From positions 124,001 through 188,000 of the forward strand of contig NZ_LNSA01000003.1 in the NCBI RefSeq assembly GCF_001468465.1: 64,000 nt of DNA. Reading direction: 5' to 3'. A program made the translations under genes and the position numbers. The notes under the pieces were generated by a model, which saw only the letters and a program-made list of their open reading frames with translations, made no database searches and was not told the origin of the DNA. The stretch comes from Sphingopyxis sp. H115 (GTDB lineage Bacteria; Pseudomonadota; Alphaproteobacteria; Sphingomonadales; Sphingomonadaceae). Positions within the stretch are counted from its first letter, which is position 1. The number at the start of each line of letters is the position of its first letter. Positions 56,610 to 64,000 of the stretch are shown here, one piece after another.

Positions 56610-58576
56610 GGTGCAAAACGTTCCTGCAATTTGCCGGCACGCCGCGCGCGCCAGATCGCCAGCAATTGTGCGCGACCCAGCATCGATAGCGCCGCGCCTA
56701 TCGCGATCAGCGCGCCGCCAAGCCATATCCACCACACCAGCGGCTTCCACCACAACCGGATCTGATATCGGTCGGCACGGCCGTCGTCGCTCGTCACTGG
56801 CTGGCCGAGAACCGCGTAGAGCTGCCCGCCCGGCCGCGTCAGCAGCGCCGCCTCGTTCGTCTCGGTCGGTGCGGTGCCCATCAGGCCCGGAAAGGTGCGC
56901 GCCTCGGGCTTCATCGTAAAGCGGCTTCCCGACGACGTCGTCGCGACCAGCGCGCCCTCAATCGCAGTATAGTTCGGCCCCGCGACCGGCTTCACCCCGA
57001 CGAATTTCACCGAAAAATCACCGATCCTTATATCGTCGCCGGGTGCCGCCGCGACCAGCCGCTCCTTGATGAAGGCGCTTTCGGCGCCCATCCCGGCAAG
57101 GCACACCGCGACACCGAAATGCGCGACGACCATGCCCCAGGTCGGCAGCGGCGTGCGGCGGAGGTTGCGCCCCCACAGCGGCGCGAGGCTCGCAACCGCG
57201 ACGATTCCCGCGACGGTCATGCCCAAAAGCGGCAAAACTCCGACCTTGCCACCGAACAGGATCAGCGCGAACAGCACCGCCGCACCGGCAAAGATCGCCA
57301 GCGGCAGCCGCGACCACAGCCTTTTTCCGTCATCCTTGCGCCAGCTCAGCAGCGGCCCTGCGACCATTACAAGGCACAGGATCAGCGCGAGCGGGCCCGC
57401 GACCTTGTTATAATAGGGCGGCCCGACCGAAATCTTCTCGCCCATCGCCTCGGCGACGATCGGATAGAGCGTGCCGAGCAACACGAGCGCAAGGATCGTG
57501 GTGAGCAGCAGATTGTTGATCACCAGCGAGCCTTCACGGCTCAAGAGCGCAAATTTCTTGCCCTCGGCCACGCTGCCGGCGCGCAGCGCGAACAGGGTCA
57601 GCGCGCCACCGATATAGATCGCCATCAGCACGAGTAGAAAGGTGCCGCGCTCGGGATCGACCGCAAAACTGTGGACGCTCGTCAAAAGCCCCGACCGCAC
57701 GATGAAGGTGCCGACCATCGACATCGAAAAGCCGATCACCGCGAGCATCACGGTCCACGCGCGCAGCGCGTTGCGCGTCGCGGTCACCGCGACCGAGTGA
57801 AGCAGCGCCGCCCCCGCGAGCCACGGCACGAGCGACACATTCTCGACCGGATCCCAGAACCACCATCCGCCCCAGCCAAGCTCATAATAGGCCCAGTAGC
57901 TGCCGGCGGTGATGCCGAGCGTGAGGAAAATCCAGCTGCCGAGCACCCACGGCCGCATCGCCCGCGCGAACGCCGGGCCAATCTCGCGCGTGATCAGCGC
58001 GCCGACGGCAAAGCTGAACGCGACCGACAGCCCGACATAGCCGACGTAGAGCGTCGGGGGATGGAAGGCGAGACCGATGTCCTGCAACAGCGGATTGAGC
58101 CCCTGCCCGTCCGGCGGCGCGACCGGCAGCCGCTTGAACGGGTTCGACGAGAAAAGCAGGAAAGCGAAGAAGCCGAGGCTCAGCGCCGCCTGAGCCGCGA
58201 GCGTCGCGATCAGCGTATCCTCGCGCAGCCGCTTCTCAAAAATCGCGATCAGCCCGCCCGACAGCGAGAGGATCATCAGCCACAGCAACATCGACCCTTC
58301 GTGATTGCCCCACGTCCCCGCGATCTTGAAGATCATCGGTTTCAGGCTGTTGCTGTTGCGCGCGACCAACTCGACCGACATGTCCGACCGCGCGAACAGT
58401 GCGATCAGAAGGCCGAAGGCCGCAGTCGTCAGTACGCCCTGCGCGACGCTCGCCGGCCGGACAAGCGCTGCCAGGTCCTTCGAACCGCCGCGCAGGAACA
58501 GCGTTCCCGCGACCAGCGACAAGCACGCAAGCGCCGCCGCCATCCACAACAGGGCGAGACCGAGCTCGGCGATCAT
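56606..58576 (-). CDS. ccmF: Cytochrome c heme lyase subunit CcmF
   Basis: Large membrane protein (656 residues) that transfers heme from CcmE to apocytochrome c. Many helices are visible, with the WWD domain GGWWFWDPVENVSLVPWL and the preceding ISEGSMLLWLMI-like GNHEGSMLLWLMILSL. It is coupled by ATGA to both ccmE upstream and ccmG downstream. Length is typical. Confidence 0.97.
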   Translation of the reverse strand: MIAELGLALLWMAAALACLSLVAGTLFLRGGSKDLAALVRPASVAQGVLTTAAFGLLIALFARSDMSVELVARNSNSLKPMIFKIAGTWGNHEGSMLLWLMILSLSGGLIAIFEKRLREDTLIATLAAQAALSLGFFAFLLFSSNPFKRLPVAPPDGQGLNPLLQDIGLAFHPPTLYVGYVGLSVAFSFAVGALITREIGPAFARAMRPWVLGSWIFLTLGITAGSYWAYYELGWGGWWFWDPVENVSLVPWLAGAALLHSVAVTATRNALRAWTVMLAVIGFSMSMVGTFIVRSGLLTSVHSFAVDPERGTFLLVLMAIYIGGALTLFALRAGSVAEGKKFALLSREGSLVINNLLLTTILALVLLGTLYPIVAEAMGEKISVGPPYYNKVAGPLALILCLVMVAGPLLSWRKDDGKRLWSRLPLAIFAGAAVLFALILFGGKVGVLPLLGMTVAGIVAVASLAPLWGRNLRRTPLPTWGMVVAHFGVAVCLAGMGAESAFIKERLVAAAPGDDIRIGDFSVKFVGVKPVAGPNYTAIEGALVATTSSGSRFTMKPEARTFPGLMGTAPTETNEAALLTRPGGQLYAVLGQPVTSDDGRADRYQIRLWWKPLVWWIWLGGALIAIGAALSMLGRAQLLAIWRARRAGKLQERFAP

Positions 58577-59010
58577 GTCGCAGCCGGCGCCTTCATATTC
58601 TTCGGCATCTCGCCCATCTGCGGCGGCATATAGCGCTCGTCATGCTTCGCGAGGATGCGGTCGGCCACGAACACCCCGTCGGCGCGCATTCGGCCGTCGG
58701 CGACCATGCCGCTTTCCTCGCCGAACAGGTCGGGGACGATGCCCTTATATTCGACCGGAACCGCCGCCTTTCCATCGGTCGCGACAAAGCGGATCGTCAG
58801 CCCGTCGGCCTGCCGCACGATGCTCCCCTTGGCGACCATCCCGCCCAGCCGCATCGCCTCGCCGACCCCCGCCTTGCCGCCCTGCACCTCGACAGGGGTG
58901 CGGAAATAGGCGGCCTCGTCGCGCAGCGCGCTCGCCGCGAGCACACCCGCTCCCGCCACGCCGCCGAGCGCGACGAGCGCGAGGATCAGCCGTTGATGCT
59001 TCGCCTTCAC
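58573..59010 (-). CDS. ccmE: Cytochrome c maturation heme chaperone CcmE
   Basis: Periplasmic heme carrier, 145 residues. One N-terminal helix (about 6-27) is followed by the beta-barrel domain with EAMRLGGMVAKGSI and GIVPDLFGEE. Heme-binding His123 lies in VADRILAKHDERYMPP with conserved Tyr127. The start is GTG at 59010, 6 nt after AAAGGA, overlapping the ccmD stop as GTGA; longer readings are rejected. Confidence 0.95.
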   Translation of the reverse strand: MKAKHQRLILALVALGGVAGAGVLAASALRDEAAYFRTPVEVQGGKAGVGEAMRLGGMVAKGSIVRQADGLTIRFVATDGKAAVPVEYKGIVPDLFGEESGMVADGRMRADGVFVADRILAKHDERYMPPQMGEMPKNMKAPAAT

Positions 59011-59162
59011 TTGCGGTCCTTTCGCAGCGCGTCGCTGCGCTTCTCGGCCTTTTTCATCGCGCGCCAGCTTGCCCACAGCACCGCGCCGCTCAGCACCGCC
59101 GTCAGTCCATAGGCCGCGGCGACGAACGCCCATTGGCCGCCCCCGCTGATCACCCCCGTCAC
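59007..59162 (-). CDS. ccmD: Heme exporter protein CcmD
   Basis: Small membrane protein of 51 residues that links CcmE to the heme-loading complex. It is read directly from the sequence. The product begins MTGVISGGGQWAFVAAAYGL, has one helix (about 10-33) with FVAAAYGLTAVLSGAVLWASW, and ends in a basic tail (RAMKKAEKRSDALRKDRK). This is the CcmD pattern. The start is GTG at 59162, 8 nt after GGAGG and 3 nt beyond the ccmC stop; the stop overlaps ccmE. Confidence 0.9.
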   Translation of the reverse strand: MTGVISGGGQWAFVAAAYGLTAVLSGAVLWASWRAMKKAEKRSDALRKDRK

Positions 59163-59165
59163 GCG

Positions 59166-59897
59166 TCAATCCTCCTCGTCGGCCAATCGCCGCAGCCGTG
59201 CCGAAACGCGGTTGTCGGCGATAATCCGCCGCATCCGCATCAGCACGATCGCCCCGAATAACAGCGAAAAGCCGAACAGGGTCAAGCCCAGCGGCCACAG
59301 CAAGGCGCCATCGATGCTCGAACCACGCAACGTGATGCTGGGGCCTTGGTGCAGGCTGTTCCACCATACGACGCTGCGGTTGATGATCGGGATGTTGATC
59401 GCGCCGACCAGCGCATAGATCGCCGCACCGCGCGACAGCGAACCGCCCTGCCGCTGCCCGTCGTCACCGCTCGTGAGCGCAATAAAGCCCGCGTAGAGAA
59501 ACAGCAGGACGAGCATCGAGGTCATCCGTCCGTCCCATTCCCACCAGGTCCCCCACGTCGGGCGGCCCCAGATCGATCCGGTCGCAAGACATAGAGCAGT
59601 GAACAGCATCCCCGGCACCGCGATCGCGCGTGCCGCGATACCCGACAAGGGGTGGCGCCAGACGAGTTGCACCAGCCCCGCGACCGCCAGCGACGTCCAG
59701 CCGCCCATGCCGAGCCACGCCGATGGGACATGGACGTAAAGAATGCGCGCGGTTTCGCCCTGCTTGTAATCGCCCGGAACCATTGCCAGCCCGGCCCATG
59801 CGCCGCCGAGTACAAGGAGCAGCCCGACGCCGAGCAACCACGGAGTCAGCGGCTTGGCGATCGCAAGAAAGCGCGTTGGATTGGCGTAGGCGTGCAT
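59166..59897 (-). CDS. ccmC: Heme exporter protein CcmC
   Basis: Membrane protein that loads heme onto CcmE, 243 residues. Six helices and the WWD motif WGTWWEWDGRMTSMLVLLFLY are seen, with HVPSAW and INRSVVWWNSLHQGPS (conserved heme-ligating histidines). It is the first gene of ccmC-D-E-F-G-H-I. ccmA and ccmB are not upstream of it; a TonB-dependent receptor gene is divergent instead. Confidence 0.96.
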   Translation of the reverse strand: MHAYANPTRFLAIAKPLTPWLLGVGLLLVLGGAWAGLAMVPGDYKQGETARILYVHVPSAWLGMGGWTSLAVAGLVQLVWRHPLSGIAARAIAVPGMLFTALCLATGSIWGRPTWGTWWEWDGRMTSMLVLLFLYAGFIALTSGDDGQRQGGSLSRGAAIYALVGAINIPIINRSVVWWNSLHQGPSITLRGSSIDGALLWPLGLTLFGFSLLFGAIVLMRMRRIIADNRVSARLRRLADEED

Positions 59898-59967
59898 GCG
59901 CGCCGAGCCTTAAGCGAGCGCGGGCGCGCGGTCCAGTCCATTGCGGCGCGCCCGCCCTTGTAACAAT

Positions 59968-59979
59968 GGTATCGATACC
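59968..59979. promoter_or_regulatory. Palindromic operator candidate (LacI-type) upstream of TonB-dependent receptor
   Basis: GGTATCGATACC is a perfect 12-bp palindrome with a central CG, the form typical of LacI-family operators. It sits 7 nt before a TTGACG -35 box. It lies in the divergent region between ccmC and the receptor gene, closer to the receptor promoter. Confidence 0.5.
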
Positions 59980-59985
59980 CTTGGT

Positions 59986-60015
59986 TTGACGGAATTTTAT
60001 TTCATTAGCTATGAC
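59986..60015 (+). promoter_or_regulatory. Candidate promoter of the TonB-dependent receptor gene
   Basis: TTGACG (59986-59991), an 18-nt spacer and TATGAC (60010-60015) in an AT-rich tract. It leaves a leader of about 135 nt before the ATG at 60157. Confidence 0.45.
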
Positions 60016-60156
60016 AGTCCTGTGACATCGTTACCACAATAGCCCTGAAAACGTAACAAAACCGTCGCGATAGCGCGATTTTCACTGGCGATCGGGGCGA
60101 CCCCGCTCAATCCTGTTCCTCCGATGCAACTCGCATCGCAAAACAGGGAAGAGATC

Positions 60157-62730
60157 ATGAAAACTGCCCATTGCGCCTCGCGCCTCGCCCTTTCCGCCGC
60201 ACTGGTCGCCAGCGGCGTTGCGGTCCCCGCCTTTGCACAGGACGGCGGCGCCGCCGCCGAAGCCGCCGATGAAAGCGCGACGATCATCGTCACTGGCACG
60301 CGCCGGACTGATCGCACCGTCGCCGACAGCACCGTGCCGATCGACGTCATCTCCAGCGACTCGCTCCAGAACAGCGGCACCACCGAAACCAACCGGCTGC
60401 TCAACCAGCTCGTCCCCTCGTTCAATTTCCCGCAACCATCGCTGACCGACGGCACGGACTCGCTGCGCCCCGCAACGCTCCGCGGACTCGCGCCCGATCA
60501 GGTGCTCGTGCTGGTCAACGGCAAGCGCCGCCATCTGTCCGCGCTGCTCAACCTCAACGGGTCGGTCGGCCGCGGCTCGTCAGGGGTCGACATGAACACG
60601 ATCCCACCGCTCGCAATCGACCGGATCGAAGTGCTGCGCGACGGCGCCTCGTCGCAATATGGCTCCGACGCGATCGCCGGGGTGATCAACATCCAGCTCA
60701 AACGGCGCGAAGGCGGCCGCGCGCAGATCAGCTACGGCAAATATATCACGACCATGGAGGACGTGAAGAATGTCGCCAGCGTCGCGCCGACGCTGACCGG
60801 CAGCGGCAGCGAAAACCCCGTCATCACTCTCACCGACGAAGACCGCAAGCGGCGCGACGGCGAAACCTGGACGATGGCGACAAACATCGGGCTGCCCGTC
60901 GGTCCGGGCGGCTATTTCAACTTCACCGCCGAATATAAGGATCGCGCGCCAACCAACCGTTCGGGTCCCGACCTGCGCCGCAACTATGCCGGTCAGGGCG
61001 ACCCGCGCGAGGTGACCGTCGATCGTTTCTACCATCGCTACGGCGACGGCGAATCCAAGGATATGAACTTCTTCTTCAACGCCGGGATGGACGTCGGCGC
61101 CGAATGGGAGCTTTACAGCTTCGGCAGCTATGGCGTGCGCGACGCCAATGGTGCCGGATTCTATCGCCGCGCGCAGGATTCGCGCAATGCCGACTGGGAC
61201 AATGGCGGCGCTCCGATCTATCCCGACGGCTTCCTGCCCATCATTACCAGCACGATCCGCGACATCGCGATCGCCGGGGGCCTGCGTGGCGAAACCGCCG
61301 GCTGGAACCTCGACCTGTCGGTAAACTATGGATCGAACCGCCTTGACTATGGTGTCGAAAACAGCATCAATACCTCGCTCGGCAGCTTGGGCAGCCCGCG
61401 CAACTTCGATGCGGGCGGGCTGCGTGCGGGCCAGACCTCGGTCAATTTCGACGCGTCGCGCGACCTCGACTTCGGGCTCGGCGACACGACGCTTGCCGTC
61501 GGTGGCGAATGGCGCAACGAAAATTACAAGATCGTCGCCGGCGAACCGGCCAGCTATATCGCCGGCCCCTACACCTTCACCAACGGCGCAGCGCCAGGCG
61601 CGCAGGTGTTCCCCGGCTTCTCGCCGACCACCGCAATCGACGCATCGCGCGACAGCTTTGCCGGCTATCTCGAACTCGACGCCGACATCGGCGATATGTT
61701 CAGCGTTCAGGTCGCGGGCCGCTACGAACATTTCTCCGATTTCGGCGACACGGTGAACGGCAAATTCGCCGCGCGCTTCGAACCCGTCGACGGCCTTGCC
61801 TTTCGCGGCTCGATCTCGACCGGCTTCCGCGCACCCGGCATGGCGCAGCAATTTTTCTCAACCACCTCGACGAACAATGTCGCGGGGGTCGGGCTGATCG
61901 AAATCGGCACTTTTCCTGTCGGTTCACCGATCGCCGTCGCCTTGGGCGCCGAACCGCTCGAACCCGAAAAATCGGTCAATCTCGGCGGCGGCGTCGTCTT
62001 TTCGATGGTGCCGGGGCTGAACATCACGGTCGATTATTACAACATCAAGATCAACGACCGGATCACCCTGACCGAAAATCTGCAAGGCGCCGACGTCGAA
62101 GACATATTGGAAGATGCCGGGGTCAACGGCACGTCGGCGCGTTTCTTCATCAACGGCATCGACACGCGGACGCAGGGACTCGATGTCGTCGCGAGCTATC
62201 GCCTACCCGATTTCGGCGCCGGCCGAATCACGCTGACCGCCGGTTATAATATCAACGACACCAAGATCACCGATCGCCGGACGTTCAGCGGCTTTACCGC
62301 GCAACGCCTGTTCGCGCGGCCCGAAAGCTTCCGCCTGACCGACGGCCAGCCGTCGAACAAGCTGAACGTCGGGCTCGATTGGGAAGCTGGGCCGGCCGGC
62401 CTGACGCTGCGCGCCAATCGCTATGGCTCGGTCTTCCTGCCAGTCGGCGGGGTCAACGACATCACAATCGGCAAGGGCGACGCCCCCGGTGACATCACCC
62501 TGTCGCCCAAGTGGGTCGTCGATCTCGAACTGCGTTACAAATTGTTCGACAAGGTCGGGCTCGCCGTCGGCGCCAACAATCTGCTCGACGAATATCCCGA
62601 TCGCCTGCCGGTCGGGACGGTCGACGGTTTCAACTACGGGCTGAACAACAGCTTCCTGCCCTATTCGGCACAGTCGCCGTTCGGGTTCAGCGGTCGCTTC
62701 GTCTACGGGCGCGTATCGGTCGATTTCTGA
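60157..62730 (+). CDS. TonB-dependent outer-membrane receptor
   Basis: Outer-membrane transporter of 857 residues energised by TonB. Signal peptide about 1-28 (ending AFAQ), then TonB-box/plug sequence ATIIVTGTRRTDRTVADSTVPIDVIS (about 43-68), plug motifs (VLVLVNGKRRH, IDRIEVLRDGASSQYGSDAIAGVINI) and a beta-barrel ending in the outer-membrane-targeting YGRVSVDF. The substrate is unknown; siderophores, B12, oligosaccharides or peptides are possible. No transporter or degradation cluster is next to it. The ATG at 60157 has GGGAAGAG upstream. A palindrome in front suggests a repressor. Confidence 0.95.
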   Translation: MKTAHCASRLALSAALVASGVAVPAFAQDGGAAAEAADESATIIVTGTRRTDRTVADSTVPIDVISSDSLQNSGTTETNRLLNQLVPSFNFPQPSLTDGTDSLRPATLRGLAPDQVLVLVNGKRRHLSALLNLNGSVGRGSSGVDMNTIPPLAIDRIEVLRDGASSQYGSDAIAGVINIQLKRREGGRAQISYGKYITTMEDVKNVASVAPTLTGSGSENPVITLTDEDRKRRDGETWTMATNIGLPVGPGGYFNFTAEYKDRAPTNRSGPDLRRNYAGQGDPREVTVDRFYHRYGDGESKDMNFFFNAGMDVGAEWELYSFGSYGVRDANGAGFYRRAQDSRNADWDNGGAPIYPDGFLPIITSTIRDIAIAGGLRGETAGWNLDLSVNYGSNRLDYGVENSINTSLGSLGSPRNFDAGGLRAGQTSVNFDASRDLDFGLGDTTLAVGGEWRNENYKIVAGEPASYIAGPYTFTNGAAPGAQVFPGFSPTTAIDASRDSFAGYLELDADIGDMFSVQVAGRYEHFSDFGDTVNGKFAARFEPVDGLAFRGSISTGFRAPGMAQQFFSTTSTNNVAGVGLIEIGTFPVGSPIAVALGAEPLEPEKSVNLGGGVVFSMVPGLNITVDYYNIKINDRITLTENLQGADVEDILEDAGVNGTSARFFINGIDTRTQGLDVVASYRLPDFGAGRITLTAGYNINDTKITDRRTFSGFTAQRLFARPESFRLTDGQPSNKLNVGLDWEAGPAGLTLRANRYGSVFLPVGGVNDITIGKGDAPGDITLSPKWVVDLELRYKLFDKVGLAVGANNLLDEYPDRLPVGTVDGFNYGLNNSFLPYSAQSPFGFSGRFVYGRVSVDF

Positions 62731-62752
62731 CCGCGCTTAAGGGTGAACGGGA

Positions 62753-62778
62753 AGGGCCGGAGGCTATGCTTCCGGCCT
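62753..62778. terminator. Hairpin between convergent receptor and DUF454 genes
   Basis: GGCCGGA / TCCGGCC arms (about 62755-62778) enclose the DUF454 stop codon. It is short and without a strong T-run, so it is a weak bidirectional terminator candidate. Confidence 0.4.
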
Positions 62779-63117
62779 TGTCCATATCCAGCTGCCGGTA
62801 ACGACTGCGGCGATCACAGGAAGCATGACCCACGGCCAAGGAGATAAAATCGCCGCCAGCACGATGCTGACGGCAAAGGCTAGCGTCGCCGCCAGCTTCC
62901 CTTTGCGGCTGATCGCGCCCTTGTCGCGCCAGGCGACGATATGATGTCCGAAACGCGGGTGGGTGAGCAGCCAGCTTTCCAGTCGCGGCGACGATCGTGC
63001 GAAGCAGAAGGCCGCAAGGATGACGAAAGGCACCGTCGGCAGCAGGGGCAGGAAGGCGCCGATCGCGCCGAGTCCCAGCGCAGCCCAGCCTGCGACCAGA
63101 TAGAAGTGCCGTTTCAT
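62764..63117 (-). CDS. DUF454 (YbaN-like) membrane protein
   Basis: Small inner-membrane protein of 117 residues, function unknown. The DUF454 core is clear: YLVAGWAALGLGAIGAFLPLLPTVPFVILAAFCFARSSPRLESWLLTHPRFG, then a second hydrophobic pair at about 78-110. I take the ATG at 63117; an ATG nine codons upstream is possible. It stands between the receptor gene (convergent) and the dehydrogenase. Confidence 0.87.
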   Translation of the reverse strand: MKRHFYLVAGWAALGLGAIGAFLPLLPTVPFVILAAFCFARSSPRLESWLLTHPRFGHHIVAWRDKGAISRKGKLAATLAFAVSIVLAAILSPWPWVMLPVIAAVVTGSWIWTRPEA

Positions 63118-63262
63118 CTGGGGCTGGCTTAGCGGAATTCGCATCCCGCGCCAGCCCTTCGCGACACCCGCGAAGGGTGCGCAGAGGCGCGTGACTCTGC
63201 TTGCCGCCGCTGGAGGCGTTTGATTATACCGATAGCGGCCCCCGCCCGCGTGGGGGCCACGC

Positions 63263-64000
63263 TTACCCCCGCCCGATCAGCTTCTGCGCCATGCGGTCGG
63301 CGACGACCGACGCGGGCGTCCCGCTGGCCTTGCTCTCCGCCCATATCTCGGCGAGGCGGCCGGGAATCTGATGGATACGGCTCTCGACTTCCTCGCGGCT
63401 GCCCTGCCCTAGATACTCCAGCGCAACGTTAATGATGCCGCCGGCATTGATCACATAATCGGGGGCATAGACGATGCCGCGGTCGTGCACACGCTGGCCG
63501 TCGAGCGCGGTGGCAAGCTGGTTGTTCGCACCGCCCGCGACGATCGGCACGCGCAGCTTTTCGATGCTTTGCTCGGTCAGGATCGCGCCCAGCGCGTTGG
63601 GGCTCAATACGTCGGCTTCGACTTCCATGATCGCCGCCGAATCGGCGAGTTCGGCGCCCAGTTCCTCGGCCAGCGCCCGCGCTCGCGCAAGATTGACGTC
63701 GGCGAGCGTCAACTTCGCCCCTTCGGCCGCCAACCGCCGCGCAACACCGCCGCCGACGCTGCCGACCCCCTGGATCGCGATACGCACATCCTTGGCGCTG
63801 TCGGTTCCCAGCCCCTGCCGGATCGCCGCCTTGATCCCCAGATAGACGCCCAGCGCGGTGAACGGCCCCGGATCGCCGCCTGCATCGGCGCCGCTAGCAA
63901 CCGGCAGTCCGCTGACATGCTTCGTCTGCTTCGAAATTTCGACCATGTCGGCGTCGGTGATCCCGACGTCCTCGGCGGTGACATAAGCGCCGCCCAGCGA
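63263..64000 (-). CDS. Glu/Leu/Phe/Val-type amino-acid dehydrogenase (N-terminus beyond window)
   Basis: NAD-dependent oxidative deaminase family; the first part of the protein lies past the right edge. About 245 residues are present, beginning SLGGAYVTAEDVGITDAD. The Rossmann domain has ALGVYLGIKAA and IAIQGVGSVGGGVARRL, and the downstream APDYVINAGGIINVALEYLG is typical of leucine/phenylalanine/valine dehydrogenases. Leucine dehydrogenase is the most likely, but the side-chain-selecting residues are outside the window or unclear. Confidence 0.9.
   Translation of the reverse strand, partial: SLGGAYVTAEDVGITDADMVEISKQTKHVSGLPVASGADAGGDPGPFTALGVYLGIKAAIRQGLGTDSAKDVRIAIQGVGSVGGGVARRLAAEGAKLTLADVNLARARALAEELGAELADSAAIMEVEADVLSPNALGAILTEQSIEKLRVPIVAGGANNQLATALDGQRVHDRGIVYAPDYVINAGGIINVALEYLGQGSREEVESRIHQIPGRLAEIWAESKASGTPASVVADRMAQKLIGRG

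Overview
The window comes from a high-GC alphaproteobacterium of the order Sphingomonadales. A Sphingopyxis-like genome is my best guess from gene content, but the genus is an inference. Supporting signs are a CckA-ChpT phosphorelay, a GTTC-N7-GTTC type LexA box at recA, a GTA-type lysis pair, TonB-dependent receptors, and short intergenic palindromes built on CCCCGGCGAAAGCCGGGG. Almost everything is chromosomal core or shell content. I see no insertion sequence, CRISPR array, integrase or phage structural cluster.

Layout. 1-6 kb: the yajC-secD-secF export operon (secF runs off the left edge), tRNA-Pro(GGG), a TauE/SafE permease, an EF-hand protein, a quinone oxidoreductase, and an isolated GH108 muramidase plus holin. 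6-13.4 kb: alaS with a coupled SRPBCC gene, two secreted proteins of unknown function, a glutathione S-transferase, an agmatinase-like ureohydrolase and recA. 13.5-25 kb: cckA with an overlapping single-domain receiver, an M13 metallopeptidase, dapA-smpB-DUF2062, a lytic transglycosylase with greB, a secreted caspase-like/Sel1 protein, and a 51-residue membrane protein. 25.3-25.7 kb: rnpB (RNase P RNA). 25.8-32.6 kb: chpT-cheA-cheW-cheY-cheB-cheR and an AmpD-like amidase. 32.8-36.7 kb: rluD, rpoH, a membrane protein and recF. 36.8-37.4 kb: a good sigma-54 promoter ahead of a 42-residue membrane microprotein and a PspC-domain protein. 38.2-46.9 kb: rpoB-rpoC with their own promoter and terminator. 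47-53 kb: a DUF4197 protein, a DUF2975/HTH/membrane-protein cassette with tandem TATCGA repeats, a triple-repeat secreted protein, mtgA, and an AHH-type nuclease translationally coupled to an unknown gene. 53-59.9 kb: kup and the cytochrome c maturation operon ccmC-D-E-F-G-H-I. 60-64 kb: a TonB-dependent receptor, a DUF454 protein and a truncated Glu/Leu/Phe/Val-type dehydrogenase.

How the parts connect. CckA (13.8-16.3 kb) and ChpT (31.9-32.6 kb) are two steps of the same CtrA/CpdR phosphorelay. ChpT sits directly upstream of the chemotaxis genes, with a CtrA-like motif in between. Envelope functions recur: Sec export, peptidoglycan enzymes (Slt, MtgA, amidase, GH108), heme delivery to periplasmic cytochromes, and a PspC-type stress gene. 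Most operons are tightly packed with ATGA, GTGA or TTGA stop-start overlaps. The least explained and most interesting pieces are the sigma-54/microprotein/PspC unit, the DUF2975-HTH cassette, the secreted caspase-like protein, the AHH pair, and the cckA-coupled receiver.
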